Positions 1 to 6,345 of a DNA stretch of 6,345 nucleotides are shown here, piece by piece; the first letter of the stretch is position 1, and each line of letters starts with the position of its first letter. The position numbers and the translations under genes are program-made. The stretch comes from an uncultured Lachnospiraceae bacterium (GTDB taxonomy: Bacteria > Bacillota_A > Clostridia > Lachnospirales > Lachnospiraceae), in contig CAMOFS010000102.1 of the NCBI GenBank assembly GCA_946613735.1, positions 1 through 6,345 of the forward strand, read 5' to 3'. The notes below the pieces were generated by a model. It worked only from the letters and a program-made list of their open reading frames with translations, had not been told where the DNA came from and searched no databases.

Positions 1-1529
1 ATCACCTTGCCCTGCTCCACATCCTTGCTGTGCTCGTAGGTCACATTGACCTGGAAGCCGGCACTGTTTAAGGCAGACTTGGCATTGGCCTCATCCTGTC
101 CCTTGACATCGGGGATCTCTATCTCACCCTTGCCCGAAGAAAGCGTCACCTCAATGGTGGTATTTTTCTCAACTGAACTTCCTGCTGCCACAGACTGTTC
201 TATTATCTGTCCCTTTTCGTATTCGTCGGAGGAAGCCTCTCCCACCTTGTGATAGCCCAGTCCCAGATCTTTAAGGGTAAGCTTAGCCTCATCCTCTGTC
301 ATGCCCAAAAGGTCAGGCATCTCTATATCCGCTGTGGTCTCCTCGGGCTCTGCCTCCTGCTCTGTCTGGGTATCTTCGGTATCTGGATCCGTCTTTTTAC
401 CAAAATGGAAAAGTCCGAAAAAGCTGCCTACCAGGTATACCACCAGTACAACGATGACTACTGCCGCGGCTATTCCCATGATGCGGATAGCCTTGTCCAT
501 CTTGGGATTGATAAGCCCGTCATCATCCTCATCGTCATCATCCAAAAACACCTCGGTCTCCACTCTCTTGGGAGCGCTGTGGTGAGGCTTGGGGGCTGGC
601 TCGGGATTGATGAGTCCGGCCTGCTCCTGTATCTTTTTAACTTCGTCATCAGTGATGACCCTGGTCTTTTCAGCCTCTTCACCATCGGGGATGGTAACAA
701 AATCCTCCTCAGGATTCACCAGCGCACGCTTTAAGTCACTGAGCATATCCTCCATGGAACCATAACGACGATCCTGGTTCTTCTGGGTGGCCTTGATGAT
801 GATCTTTTCCACTGATATGGGAAGTCCCGGAGCATATCTGCTGGGAGGTACCATCTCTCCCTGTAGATGCTGCAGGGCAATGGCCACTGTGGTATCACCG
901 TCAAAGGGAACCCTGCCGGTGCACATCTCATACATCACTATACCCAGCGAATAGATATCACTCTGGTAGGTCACATATCCGTTCCTGGCCTGCTCGGGAG
1001 ATGAATAATGCACCGAGCCCATGATGTCAGCATTAATAGTATTGGAGGTGGCTGCCCTGGCAATGCCGAAGTCGGTGACCTTGACCTTACCCTCCTTGGA
1101 GATGATGATGTTCTGGGGCTTGATATCCCTGTGGACTATCTCCTTTTTATGGGCCGCCTCTATACCACGACCCACCTGGATGGCGATGGATATCACCTCA
1201 TTGTAGGTGAGCTGTCCCTTTTTAGAGATATAAGTCTTTAATGTGATGCCCTCCACGTACTCCATAACGATGTAGTACATGCCGTTCTCAGCGCCTACGT
1301 CATAGATATTTACGATATTGGGATGCTCCAGGCCGGCTGCTGCCTGTGCCTCCTGGCGAAACTTGGAAACAAAACCGGAATCTACGGCAAATTCCTGCTT
1401 CAGCACCTTGACCGCCACCTCACGTCCGAGAGAATGGTCCATCGCCTTATAGACATCACTCATTCCGCCGGCGCCGATCTTTTCGAGCACCTCGTACCTG
1501 TCTGCCAGATAAGTTCCATTTTCTAACAT
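1..1529 (-). CDS. prkC: PASTA-domain Ser/Thr protein kinase, membrane-anchored (partial, C-terminus cut by window edge)
   Basis: A transmembrane Hanks-type kinase that phosphorylates Ser/Thr of cytoplasmic proteins and uses extracellular PASTA repeats to sense muropeptides or lipid II (family knowledge). The open frame runs from ATG at 1529 to the edge, 509 codons with no stop. Seen in order: glycine loop G19-A-G-G-M with V26; catalytic Lys in VAVK (K41); catalytic loop HRDIKPQN (133-140); DFG (153-155); a Thr/Ser-rich activation loop (161-172) leading to SPEQA (177-181); DIYSLG (191-196). A cytoplasmic linker holds an Asp/Glu run (330-337). One hydrophobic helix (about 348-374) follows basic residues, predicting the kinase domain inside. 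Then comes a Thr/Glu/Asp-rich linker, PASTA 1 (about 402-467) and the start of PASTA 2 (from about 470). Total PASTA number is unknown. Start is one base after the phosphatase stop, with a strong GGGAGGA site. The phosphatase next door is its expected antagonist. Kinase identity is certain; the symbol follows the Bacillus name (also pknB/stk). Confidence 0.96.
   Translation of the reverse strand, partial: MLENGTYLADRYEVLEKIGAGGMSDVYKAMDHSLGREVAVKVLKQEFAVDSGFVSKFRQEAQAAAGLEHPNIVNIYDVGAENGMYYIVMEYVEGITLKTYISKKGQLTYNEVISIAIQVGRGIEAAHKKEIVHRDIKPQNIIISKEGKVKVTDFGIARAATSNTINADIMGSVHYSSPEQARNGYVTYQSDIYSLGIVMYEMCTGRVPFDGDTTVAIALQHLQGEMVPPSRYAPGLPISVEKIIIKATQKNQDRRYGSMEDMLSDLKRALVNPEEDFVTIPDGEEAEKTRVITDDEVKKIQEQAGLINPEPAPKPHHSAPKRVETEVFLDDDDEDDDGLINPKMDKAIRIMGIAAAVVIVVLVVYLVGSFFGLFHFGKKTDPDTEDTQTEQEAEPEETTADIEMPDLLGMTEDEAKLTLKDLGLGYHKVGEASSDEYEKGQIIEQSVAAGSSVEKNTTIEVTLSSGKGEIEIPDVKGQDEANAKSALNSAGFQVNVTYEHSKDVEQGKV
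504..618 (-). repeat. Imperfect direct repeat in the kinase juxtamembrane linker, encoding GLINP twice
   Basis: Plus-strand 504-519 and 603-618 match at 14 of 16 bases and are 99 bases apart, so in the same frame. Both encode Gly-Leu-Ile-Asn-Pro in the kinase (residues 305-309 and 338-342), with the second copy just before the membrane helix. Between them is a basic/His/Pro-rich stretch followed by an eight-residue Asp/Glu run (330-337) built from a GAY-rich trinucleotide tract (519-542). It may be a small duplication or a repeated linear motif. Confidence 0.5.
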
Positions 1530-1530
1530 C

Positions 1531-2265
1531 TTACATGTCCTCCCGAATGTCTATCAAAAGTACGGTAATATTGTCACTCCCGCCGTTTCTTAAGGCTGTT
1601 TCCACAAGGTTTTCTGCCTTTTGCTTTACCTTGTCATCGCTTTTTAAGATATTACCGATCTCATTATCATCTACCATGTTTGAAAGACCATCCGTGCACA
1701 AAAGCACCTGGTCAATATCATCAAAGGGCACGTCAAAAACGTCTATCCTGACATCCTCCTCAGCGCCTACGGCTCTGGTGATGACGTGCTTTTTCTCCCT
1801 GGCTATGTCTGAGTTCTCGTCAAGGCTGCCGTTTCGGATGAGTTCCTGCACCACCGAGTGATCCCTTGTGACCTGGGTAAGAGTATCCCCCTTCATAACA
1901 TAGAGTCTGGAATCACCCACATTTGCCACATAAAGATGACCATCATAAAAAGTAGCTGCCACCATGGTGGTACCCATCCCAAGCTTGGTACGATCCTTCG
2001 AGGCCTCATCATATAAGCTGCGGTTGGCAGCACTGATAGCCGACTCTAATATCGGTACCGGCTCCTTTTTTTCTTTTTTTCTCACCTCGTCCAAGACGAT
2101 GTGCACCGCCTGCTCGGATGCGTACTCACCTGCTAAGTGTCCGCCCATTCCGTCGGCCACCACAAAGAGGTTTTTAAGTGCTCCCGCATCGGTGTCGGAG
2201 GCAAACACATAGTCCTGGTTGGACTCACGTATCCTGCCCTTGTCCGTGATAGCAAAAAACAGCAT
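1531..2265 (-). CDS. prpC: PP2C-family (PPM) Ser/Thr protein phosphatase
   Basis: A metal-dependent (Mn/Mg) cytoplasmic phosphatase that removes phosphate from Ser/Thr of proteins phosphorylated by the adjacent PASTA kinase and from the kinase itself (family knowledge). With the start at 2265 it is 244 residues, the usual length of the bacterial PrpC/Stp group. Motifs seen: NQD (16-18), VADGMGGH (36-43) with metal ligands D38 and G39, GMGTT (96-100), GDSRLYV (117-123), TRDHS (133-137), CTDGLS (190-195) with D192, and GGSDN (228-232) with D231. All expected metal-binding acidic residues are present, so it should be active. An in-frame ATG at 2280 would add five residues, but it directly abuts the rlmN stop and has no Shine-Dalgarno, while the ATG at 2265 has GGAGGA at ideal distance and its N-terminus (MLFFAITDKG) lines up with the Bacillus PrpC start as I recall it. 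The kinase gene begins one base after the TAA stop. Confidence 0.95.
   Translation of the reverse strand: MLFFAITDKGRIRESNQDYVFASDTDAGALKNLFVVADGMGGHLAGEYASEQAVHIVLDEVRKKEKKEPVPILESAISAANRSLYDEASKDRTKLGMGTTMVAATFYDGHLYVANVGDSRLYVMKGDTLTQVTRDHSVVQELIRNGSLDENSDIAREKKHVITRAVGAEEDVRIDVFDVPFDDIDQVLLCTDGLSNMVDDNEIGNILKSDDKVKQKAENLVETALRNGGSDNITVLLIDIREDM
1538..1544 (-). promoter_or_regulatory. Ribosome binding site of prkC, inside the end of prpC
   Basis: GGGAGGA lies 8 to 9 bases before the kinase ATG at 1529, within the last codons of the phosphatase gene. Its position means ribosomes finishing the phosphatase expose or directly reload on this site, so the two products are probably made in a coupled ratio (inference). 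Confidence 0.8.
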
Positions 2266-2272
2266 GCCATCT

Positions 2273-2278
2273 TCCTCC
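2273..2278 (-). promoter_or_regulatory. Ribosome binding site that fixes the prpC start
   Basis: GGAGGA ends about 7 to 8 bases before the ATG at 2265. The same bases are codons 1-3 of the longer reading from ATG 2280, so they cannot serve that start. This supports the shorter phosphatase. Confidence 0.75.
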
Positions 2279-2280
2279 AT

Positions 2281-3339
2281 CTATAAAGTCACATCATAGT
2301 GTCTTCTTAATTGTCCGCATGCGCCGTCGATATCCGCGCCCATACTCTTTCTAATAGTAACATTTATTCCGTTTTTTTCAAGTTTATGTTGAAAATCAGT
2401 GGCGGCCTCCATATCCGGCGGCTCGTATTCCCTTTCGGAAATAGGATTAATGGGGATCAGGTTCAAATGGGCGTTTTTGCCCTTTAAAAGCGAAGTCAGC
2501 CCACTGACATCCTCCTCTCCGTCATTGACCCCGGCTATAAGACTGTACTCATAGGATATCCTGCGCCCGGTCTTTTCAAAATACCTGTCACAAGCGGCCA
2601 TCACCTCATCTAAGGAATAGGTCTTTGCAATGGGCATTAGCCTTTGCCTCTTTTCCTGGGAGGATGCATGTAGGGACAGCGCCAGTGTCAGTCCCAGTCC
2701 CTGATCCGCCAGGTCGTTGATCCTGGGAACTATGCCGCAGGTGGATACGGTAATATTACGGATGCTTAAGTTTTGTCCTCTCTCGGAGGTTATGATGCTA
2801 ATAAAATCAAGCAGGTTCTCGTAGTTGTCCAGAGGCTCTCCTGTGCCCATGACTACCACATGATCCACCCGGACTGGATCCTTTTCATCCCTGGCTTCCC
2901 TTACCAGATCCCGTCGCATGGCGTATATCTGTTCCGCCATCTCCCCGGGCAAAAGGTTCCTTATGCGGCCGCCTATACCGGACGCACAAAATACACAGCC
3001 CATCCTGCAGCCCACTTGGGAGGATATGCAGGCCGTAATACCATAATCGTGTCTCATCAGGACACTTTCCACCATGTGTCCATCCGGAAGTCTGAAAAGA
3101 TACTTTTTAGTGCCGTCACCCTTGGACTTCTGTTTTACTTCCGCAGTAAGGGTGGTCATCTCACCCTCCTTGGCAAGCTTCTCTCTCAGGGTCTTGGGGA
3201 TATTGGTCATCTCATCAAGGGATGCCACCGTATGCACGTGCAGCCACTCAAATATCTGCCTGGCACGGTAGGGCTTTTCGCCAATCCCTATAATAAACTC
3301 CGTCAGTTTTTCATATGTTAATGATCTGATATCAATCAC
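2281..3339 (-). CDS. rlmN: 23S rRNA (adenine-2503-C2)-methyltransferase RlmN, radical SAM enzyme
   Basis: Methylates C2 of A2503 in 23S rRNA at the peptidyl transferase centre; family members also methylate A37 of some tRNAs. It uses two SAM molecules, a [4Fe-4S] cluster and a methyl-cysteine intermediate (family knowledge). The 352 residues match normal length. Seen: N-terminal RNA-binding region (about 1-85); MVESV with E91, the expected proton-handling Glu; C104 in CISSQVGC, matching E. coli C118; cluster motif CRMGCVFC with C111, C115, C118; GTGEPLDN (165-172); STCGIVP (199-205); and C341 in GADIDGACGQL, matching the methyl-carrying C355 of E. coli. These two extra cysteines separate methylases of this family from other radical SAM proteins. 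Both RlmN and the resistance enzyme Cfr have them, but the sequence style and housekeeping context favour RlmN. Start is GTG at 3339, overlapping the rsmB end by 8 bases, with GGTGA six bases upstream; no other in-frame start fits. Confidence 0.96.
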   Translation of the reverse strand: MIDIRSLTYEKLTEFIIGIGEKPYRARQIFEWLHVHTVASLDEMTNIPKTLREKLAKEGEMTTLTAEVKQKSKGDGTKKYLFRLPDGHMVESVLMRHDYGITACISSQVGCRMGCVFCASGIGGRIRNLLPGEMAEQIYAMRRDLVREARDEKDPVRVDHVVVMGTGEPLDNYENLLDFISIITSERGQNLSIRNITVSTCGIVPRINDLADQGLGLTLALSLHASSQEKRQRLMPIAKTYSLDEVMAACDRYFEKTGRRISYEYSLIAGVNDGEEDVSGLTSLLKGKNAHLNLIPINPISEREYEPPDMEAATDFQHKLEKNGINVTIRKSMGADIDGACGQLRRHYDVTL

Positions 3340-4579
3340 GCTTCATCACCGTTACAAAAAAGCCGTCACATTCTCCCGCCATTGGCAGAAGCTGCTTTTT
3401 TTCTTCCAATTTATATTCCTTGTGCTTTTCTAAAAACGCACTTACATTGTCATCATTTTCCGCCCTGTCTATGGTACAGGTGGAAAAAACGAGGGTACCG
3501 CCGGGGCGTACATAGGCACATACAGTATCAAGCATCTGCTGCTGCATGGCTGCAAGGGAAGCTATGTCCCCGGGTGAAAGTCTGTATCTTATCTCCGGCT
3601 TTTTTGCAAGTATCCCCAGGCCCGAGCAGGGCAGATCCGCTATCACCACATCATACTTTTCGTGACTTGAGGGATCATCCAAAAGGGCATCCTGCTTTTT
3701 TACCACAACCCTCCCGCTCATTTTTAGTCTTTTAACATTTTCTTCTATGCGGCTTATCTTTTCCTCAGAAATATCCCGGGACTCCACCATCCCTCCAAAG
3801 CGTGCCGCCAGAAGTGACTTGCCTCCCGGAGCCGCGCACACATCTAAAACCTGATCTTTCGGATGAATGTCCGCCATGAAGACCGGCTGCATGGAGGAAG
3901 TATCCTGTACATAAAAAGCCCCCTCCGAAAAACCCTCCAGTTCTTCGATGCTGCCGTTTAAGTGTTCTATCCTTTTTATCTCCACCGGATCGGTGTTGGT
4001 CCATAGGGTAATGGGCGGAGGAACCAAAAACCCCTCACAGATCTTTTGGCACTCATCCTCGCCGTAGTCCCTGATCCACATGCTTATGATCCACTGTGGT
4101 ATGCTATGCCGCAGGGATAGTTCATACAGTCCGTCCCCGGGCTTTTTTTCAAGGAGTCTGCTTATCGCCTCATGGGAGTCCCTGCCATCCCTTAGGATGG
4201 ATCTGAGCAGGCCGTTCACAAAACCGGAGAGATTATTTAGGCCCTTCTTTTTTGCCAGGTTCACAGCCTCCGATACTATGGCATGATCCGGCACACTATC
4301 CATATAATACGCCTGATATACGGAAAGCCTGAGTATCCCTCTCATGGCCGGCCTCATCTTTTTCATGGGGGTGGAGGAATAGCTTCCTATTACCTCGTCC
4401 AAAAGGATGAGTTTTTCCTCTGTTCCGAAACAAAGGCGCGTCAAAAAAGCGCGCCCCCGTCTGTCAATATCCCCATATCTTAAAAACGCCTGATCCAGTG
4501 TAGCTCCCAGGTACGCGCCCTGCTCCCACACATCCGTCATCACGTCAAGCGCCACCCGGCGCAGATTAATATCACTCAT
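3332..4579 (-). CDS. rsmB: 16S rRNA (cytosine-967-C5)-methyltransferase RsmB
   Basis: Makes m5C967 in 16S rRNA (E. coli numbering) on free rRNA, using SAM (family knowledge). From ATG 4579 it is 415 residues, close to the usual 430-450. The N-terminal third is a NusB-like RNA-binding domain, recognised by an Ala/Val-rich helix pattern and GFVNGLLRSILRDG (about 119-132). The catalytic part has the SAM site VLDVCAAPGGKS (about 245-256), motif IV DLPCSGLG with C318, and motif VI STCTIDRAEND with C368, the expected nucleophile; C318 is the release cysteine. The C-terminal DGFFVTVMKR (about 406-415) is also typical. Start is uncertain: an in-frame TTG at 4585 directly after the fmt stop would add two residues, but ATG 4579 is a better codon and has a weak GGGA nine bases upstream. 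The 3' end overlaps rlmN by 8 bases, so the two rRNA methylases are probably translated together. Confidence 0.94.
   Translation of the reverse strand: MSDINLRRVALDVMTDVWEQGAYLGATLDQAFLRYGDIDRRGRAFLTRLCFGTEEKLILLDEVIGSYSSTPMKKMRPAMRGILRLSVYQAYYMDSVPDHAIVSEAVNLAKKKGLNNLSGFVNGLLRSILRDGRDSHEAISRLLEKKPGDGLYELSLRHSIPQWIISMWIRDYGEDECQKICEGFLVPPPITLWTNTDPVEIKRIEHLNGSIEELEGFSEGAFYVQDTSSMQPVFMADIHPKDQVLDVCAAPGGKSLLAARFGGMVESRDISEEKISRIEENVKRLKMSGRVVVKKQDALLDDPSSHEKYDVVIADLPCSGLGILAKKPEIRYRLSPGDIASLAAMQQQMLDTVCAYVRPGGTLVFSTCTIDRAENDDNVSAFLEKHKEYKLEEKKQLLPMAGECDGFFVTVMKRD
3346..3350 (-). promoter_or_regulatory. Ribosome binding site of rlmN, inside the end of rsmB
   Basis: GGTGA sits six bases before the GTG at 3339, within the last codons of rsmB. 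It is only a moderate Shine-Dalgarno match and it supports the GTG start, which has no in-frame ATG competitor near it. Confidence 0.5.
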
Positions 4580-4585
4580 CGGCAA

Positions 4586-5557
4586 TCATCCCAGGGTCTC
4601 ACCGATCTCCACGGAGTAGCCGTTAAGGAAATCGCTGATATCCATCCTCTTTTTGCCCTCCATCTGAACCTCCTTGATGGAGATAAAACCGTCGCCTGTC
4701 TGTACCAAAAGATGATCCTTGTCCACATGAACTACGGTGCCTGGAGGTGTCTGGTTGGCAAAAATGTTGCCTATAAGTTTTTCACCCAGCATATTTTCCA
4801 GGAAAGGCTCCCTGTTGGCAGCCCAGATCTTCATGGTAGCAGCACCGAACTTGGTATAGGTACCGGGCCAGGGACGTAATCCCCTGACATATCTGCAGAT
4901 CTCGTCGGCTCCCTTTTTAAAGTCGATAAGTCCCATCTCCTTTTTGATCATGCCCACATAGGAGGAAAGGCTCTCGTCCTGGGGCTGATGCTCCGCCACT
5001 CCCTCTTCTATGGCCTTAAGAGCCATGCAGCAGAGGTTGCCGCCTATGGTGGAAAGCTTGTCAAAAAGCGTACCGCCCGTCTCATCCGGTGCTATCTCCA
5101 CCTCTTCCTGCATGATTATATCGCCGTCATCAAGTCCGGGGCCCATCTGCATGATGGTAACGCCGGTCTTTTCATCTCCGTTTAGGATGGCCCACTGTAT
5201 GGGGGACGCTCCACGGTACTTGGGCAGAAGCGATGCATGGACATTGATGCATCCGTATCTGGGAACCTCCAAAAGCTCCTTGGGAAGGATCTGTCCAAAG
5301 GCCGCCACCACAAAGATGTCCGCATTGATCTCTCGAAGCTCGGATATGACGTGAGGATCCTTTACCGTATCGGGCTGGTAGACCATGATATCATGTGCCT
5401 CGGCCCACACCTTGACCGCGGGAGCTGTCAGCTCCTGGTGCCTTCCCACAGGCTTGTCAGGCTGGGTCACGGCCAAAACTACGTTGTGTCCCTCCTTGAC
5501 AAGGGCCTCAAGAGTCCCTACGGCAAAATCAGGTGTCCCCATAAAAATAATATTCAT
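4586..5557 (-). CDS. fmt: Methionyl-tRNA formyltransferase
   Basis: Transfers a formyl group from 10-formyl-tetrahydrofolate to Met-tRNA(fMet), giving the initiator used by bacterial ribosomes; cytoplasmic (family knowledge). The 323 residues are full length. The N-terminal hydrolase-like fold opens with IIFMGTPDFAV (3-13). The catalytic set is present: N105 and H107 in CINVHASLLPKYRG (103-116), followed by GVTIMQM and GLDDGDI (141-147) with D143. The C-terminal tRNA-binding OB-fold domain covers about 205-315, with RGLRPWPGTYT (225-235) and a closing KRMDISDFLNGY (303-314). Start ATG 5557 has a very strong AGGAGG six bases upstream, lying in the last codons of def. It is paired with def, whose product removes the formyl group later, so supply and removal are co-expressed. 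Confidence 0.98.
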   Translation of the reverse strand: MNIIFMGTPDFAVGTLEALVKEGHNVVLAVTQPDKPVGRHQELTAPAVKVWAEAHDIMVYQPDTVKDPHVISELREINADIFVVAAFGQILPKELLEVPRYGCINVHASLLPKYRGASPIQWAILNGDEKTGVTIMQMGPGLDDGDIIMQEEVEIAPDETGGTLFDKLSTIGGNLCCMALKAIEEGVAEHQPQDESLSSYVGMIKKEMGLIDFKKGADEICRYVRGLRPWPGTYTKFGAATMKIWAANREPFLENMLGEKLIGNIFANQTPPGTVVHVDKDHLLVQTGDGFISIKEVQMEGKKRMDISDFLNGYSVEIGETLG

Positions 5558-5558
5558 G

Positions 5559-6038
5559 CTACTCCTCCTCGTCCTTCATCTCGTAAAGAGGGCCCTCCGC
5601 CAGCTCTGTATACATATGTCCCTTAAGGTGGTCGATCTCATGGCAGGCTGCCCTGGCAAAAAGATCCTCTCCCTCCAGGGTGATGGGCTCCATGTTCCTG
5701 TCAAGGGCTTCTACCACCACGTGCTGGGGGCGGGTCACATCTCCATAAAGCCCGGGCACTGACAGGCACCCCTCCGGTCCTGTCTGGGAGCCGTCGGCCT
5801 CCACGATCCTGGGGTTAATAAGCACCATGGGATCATCCTTTTCTTCACTGACATCCATAACGACTATCTGCTTAAGTACTCCCACCTGGGGAGCAGCCAG
5901 ACCCACGCCTTCATTCTCATACATGGTATCCAGCATATCGTCGATCAGTATCTGATCCCTCTCCTTAAGCTCCTTTACAGGGCGGCATTCCTTTTGTAAA
6001 ACCGGATCACCCTGCAGTCTGACTTCTCTAAGTGCCAT
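5559..6038 (-). CDS. def: Peptide deformylase
   Basis: Removes the N-formyl group from the starting methionine of nascent proteins at the ribosome exit, a metal-dependent (usually Fe2+) hydrolase (family knowledge). It is 159 residues, normal for the short type 1 enzymes of clostridia. All three signature motifs are visible: GVGLAAPQ (44-51), EGCLS (89-93) and HEIDHLKG (133-140). Metal ligands are C91, H133 and H137; the general base is E134. The residue before H133 is Cys rather than the Gln common in E. coli-like enzymes, which I believe is ordinary in clostridia. The tail is acidic (KDEEE) and its codons supply the fmt ribosome binding site. Start ATG 6038 has AAAGGA six to seven bases upstream. 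It sits between priA and fmt, the standard Firmicutes order. Confidence 0.98.
   Translation of the reverse strand: MALREVRLQGDPVLQKECRPVKELKERDQILIDDMLDTMYENEGVGLAAPQVGVLKQIVVMDVSEEKDDPMVLINPRIVEADGSQTGPEGCLSVPGLYGDVTRPQHVVVEALDRNMEPITLEGEDLFARAACHEIDHLKGHMYTELAEGPLYEMKDEEE
5562..5570 (-). promoter_or_regulatory. Ribosome binding site of fmt, formed by the final Glu codons of def
   Basis: GAGGAGGAG encodes the three last glutamates of Def and at the same time gives an AGGAGG Shine-Dalgarno six bases before the fmt ATG at 5557. The def stop TAG falls between the site and the start codon. Confidence 0.85.
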
Positions 6039-6043
6039 TGCAT

Positions 6044-6050
6044 TTCCTTT
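6044..6050 (-). promoter_or_regulatory. Ribosome binding site of def
   Basis: AAAGGAA lies six bases before the def ATG at 6038, in the 30-base priA-def gap. It supports this start. The gap holds no hairpin plus T-run, so no terminator separates priA from def. Confidence 0.7.
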
Positions 6051-6068
6051 CGTTCTTTCAGGCTTTGC

Positions 6069-6345
6069 CTACATCATATTCATAGGGTCAAGATCAAAGC
6101 TTACATAGGCCTTTTTAAAACCCGTATCATTTAAAAGATATCGCTCTATCTCATCCTTTATGAGAACAAGCCTCTCTGCGTCGTCGTTCCTTATATAGAT
6201 CACACGGCGGTAAACATCACGGAGCTTCCCGATAAGTGCCGCAGACGGCCCCATCACCTTGGATCCGATCACCGAAAGCTCTGTTATCATATCCTTAAGC
6301 TGCGCCGCCCTGCCGTCGGCCTGGGCCTCATCCTCCGATGTGATC
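6069..6345 (-). CDS. priA: Primosomal protein N' / replication restart helicase PriA (C-terminal fragment; gene enters from the right edge)
   Basis: Only the last 91 residues are present; the frame is open to the right edge, so this is a partial gene rather than a small protein, and internal ATGs such as the one at 6290 are not starts. PriA is a 3'-5' DNA helicase that recognises stalled forks and reloads the replicative helicase (family knowledge). The visible part matches its C-terminal domain: VMGPSAALIGKLRDVYRRVI (about 35-54 of the fragment), corresponding to the family's GP-x-P/A-x-I-x-K-x-x-x-x-YR pattern, and a closing VSFDLDPMNMM, like the V-x-D-x-DP ending typical of PriA. Helicase motifs and zinc-binding cysteines lie outside the window. 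Identification rests on these two motifs and on the priA-def-fmt order. Confidence 0.88.
   Translation of the reverse strand, partial: ITSEDEAQADGRAAQLKDMITELSVIGSKVMGPSAALIGKLRDVYRRVIYIRNDDAERLVLIKDEIERYLLNDTGFKKAYVSFDLDPMNMM

Noticed and set aside
519..542. The trinucleotide-rich tract as a microsatellite or regulatory repeat
   Set aside because: The codons vary between GAT, GAC and GAG and simply encode the Asp/Glu run of the kinase linker. Only the protein-level pattern is of interest.
249..734. Plus-strand open frame of 161 codons opposite the kinase
   Set aside because: It lies wholly antisense to a kinase frame with clear membrane-linker and catalytic-domain content. Its product is Leu/Ile/Gly-rich with no recognisable motif and no gene spacing logic.
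2773..3321. Plus-strand open frame of 182 codons opposite rlmN
   Set aside because: It is antisense to the most conserved part of RlmN, including the radical SAM cysteines, and has no family-like motif. Its length is explained by the codon use of the real gene.
2281..3339. Cfr-type antibiotic-resistance methylase instead of RlmN
   Set aside because: Shared cysteines alone cannot separate the two, but the sequence wording, the 352-residue length and the position between rsmB and prpC match housekeeping RlmN, with no mobile element nearby.
3765..4004. Minus-strand frame of 79 codons inside rsmB
   Set aside because: It is out of frame with the RsmB SAM-binding region, Gly/Arg-rich and repetitive in look, which is the typical product of shifting a real frame.
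6039..6068. A promoter or terminator between priA and def
   Set aside because: The 30 bases contain only the def ribosome binding site. I see no hairpin with a T-run and no convincing -35/-10 pair.
6069..6290. A stand-alone 73-residue protein
   Set aside because: The same frame stays open to the right edge and reads as the PriA C-terminus, so the ATG at 6290 is an internal methionine.

Overview
The window holds seven protein genes, all on the minus strand, packed almost end to end. Read in the direction of transcription (right to left) they are priA (3' end only), def, fmt, rsmB, rlmN, a PP2C-type phosphatase (prpC/stp) and a PASTA Ser/Thr kinase (prkC/pknB, cut by the left edge). This order is the classic Firmicutes chromosomal cluster. 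The protein style (RlmN, RsmB and Def wording, the acidic stretch before the kinase membrane helix) and the fairly balanced base composition suggest a clostridial bacterium, probably Lachnospiraceae-like; genus cannot be fixed from this alone.

Layout: 6345-6069 is the PriA C-terminus. After a 30-base gap, def (6038-5559) and fmt (5557-4586) follow with one base between them. rsmB (4579 or 4585 to 3332) abuts fmt and overlaps rlmN (3339-2281) by 8 bases. The phosphatase starts 15 bases after the rlmN stop if the well-supported start at 2265 is used. The kinase starts one base after the phosphatase stop (1529) and runs off the left edge. No gap exceeds about 30 bases, and I see no terminator, internal promoter, RNA gene, mobile element or CRISPR. 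This looks like one transcription unit with several ribosome binding sites buried in the end of the preceding gene, consistent with coupled translation.

Functionally the cluster joins replication restart (PriA), N-terminal formyl-methionine handling (Fmt adds the formyl group to initiator tRNA, Def removes it from new proteins), ribosomal RNA methylation (RsmB on 16S, RlmN on 23S and probably tRNA) and a membrane kinase/phosphatase pair that senses cell-wall fragments. The whole set is housekeeping. I found no undescribed system; the points of interest are small: start-site choices, dual-use coding/ribosome-binding sequence, and a repeated short motif in the kinase linker.
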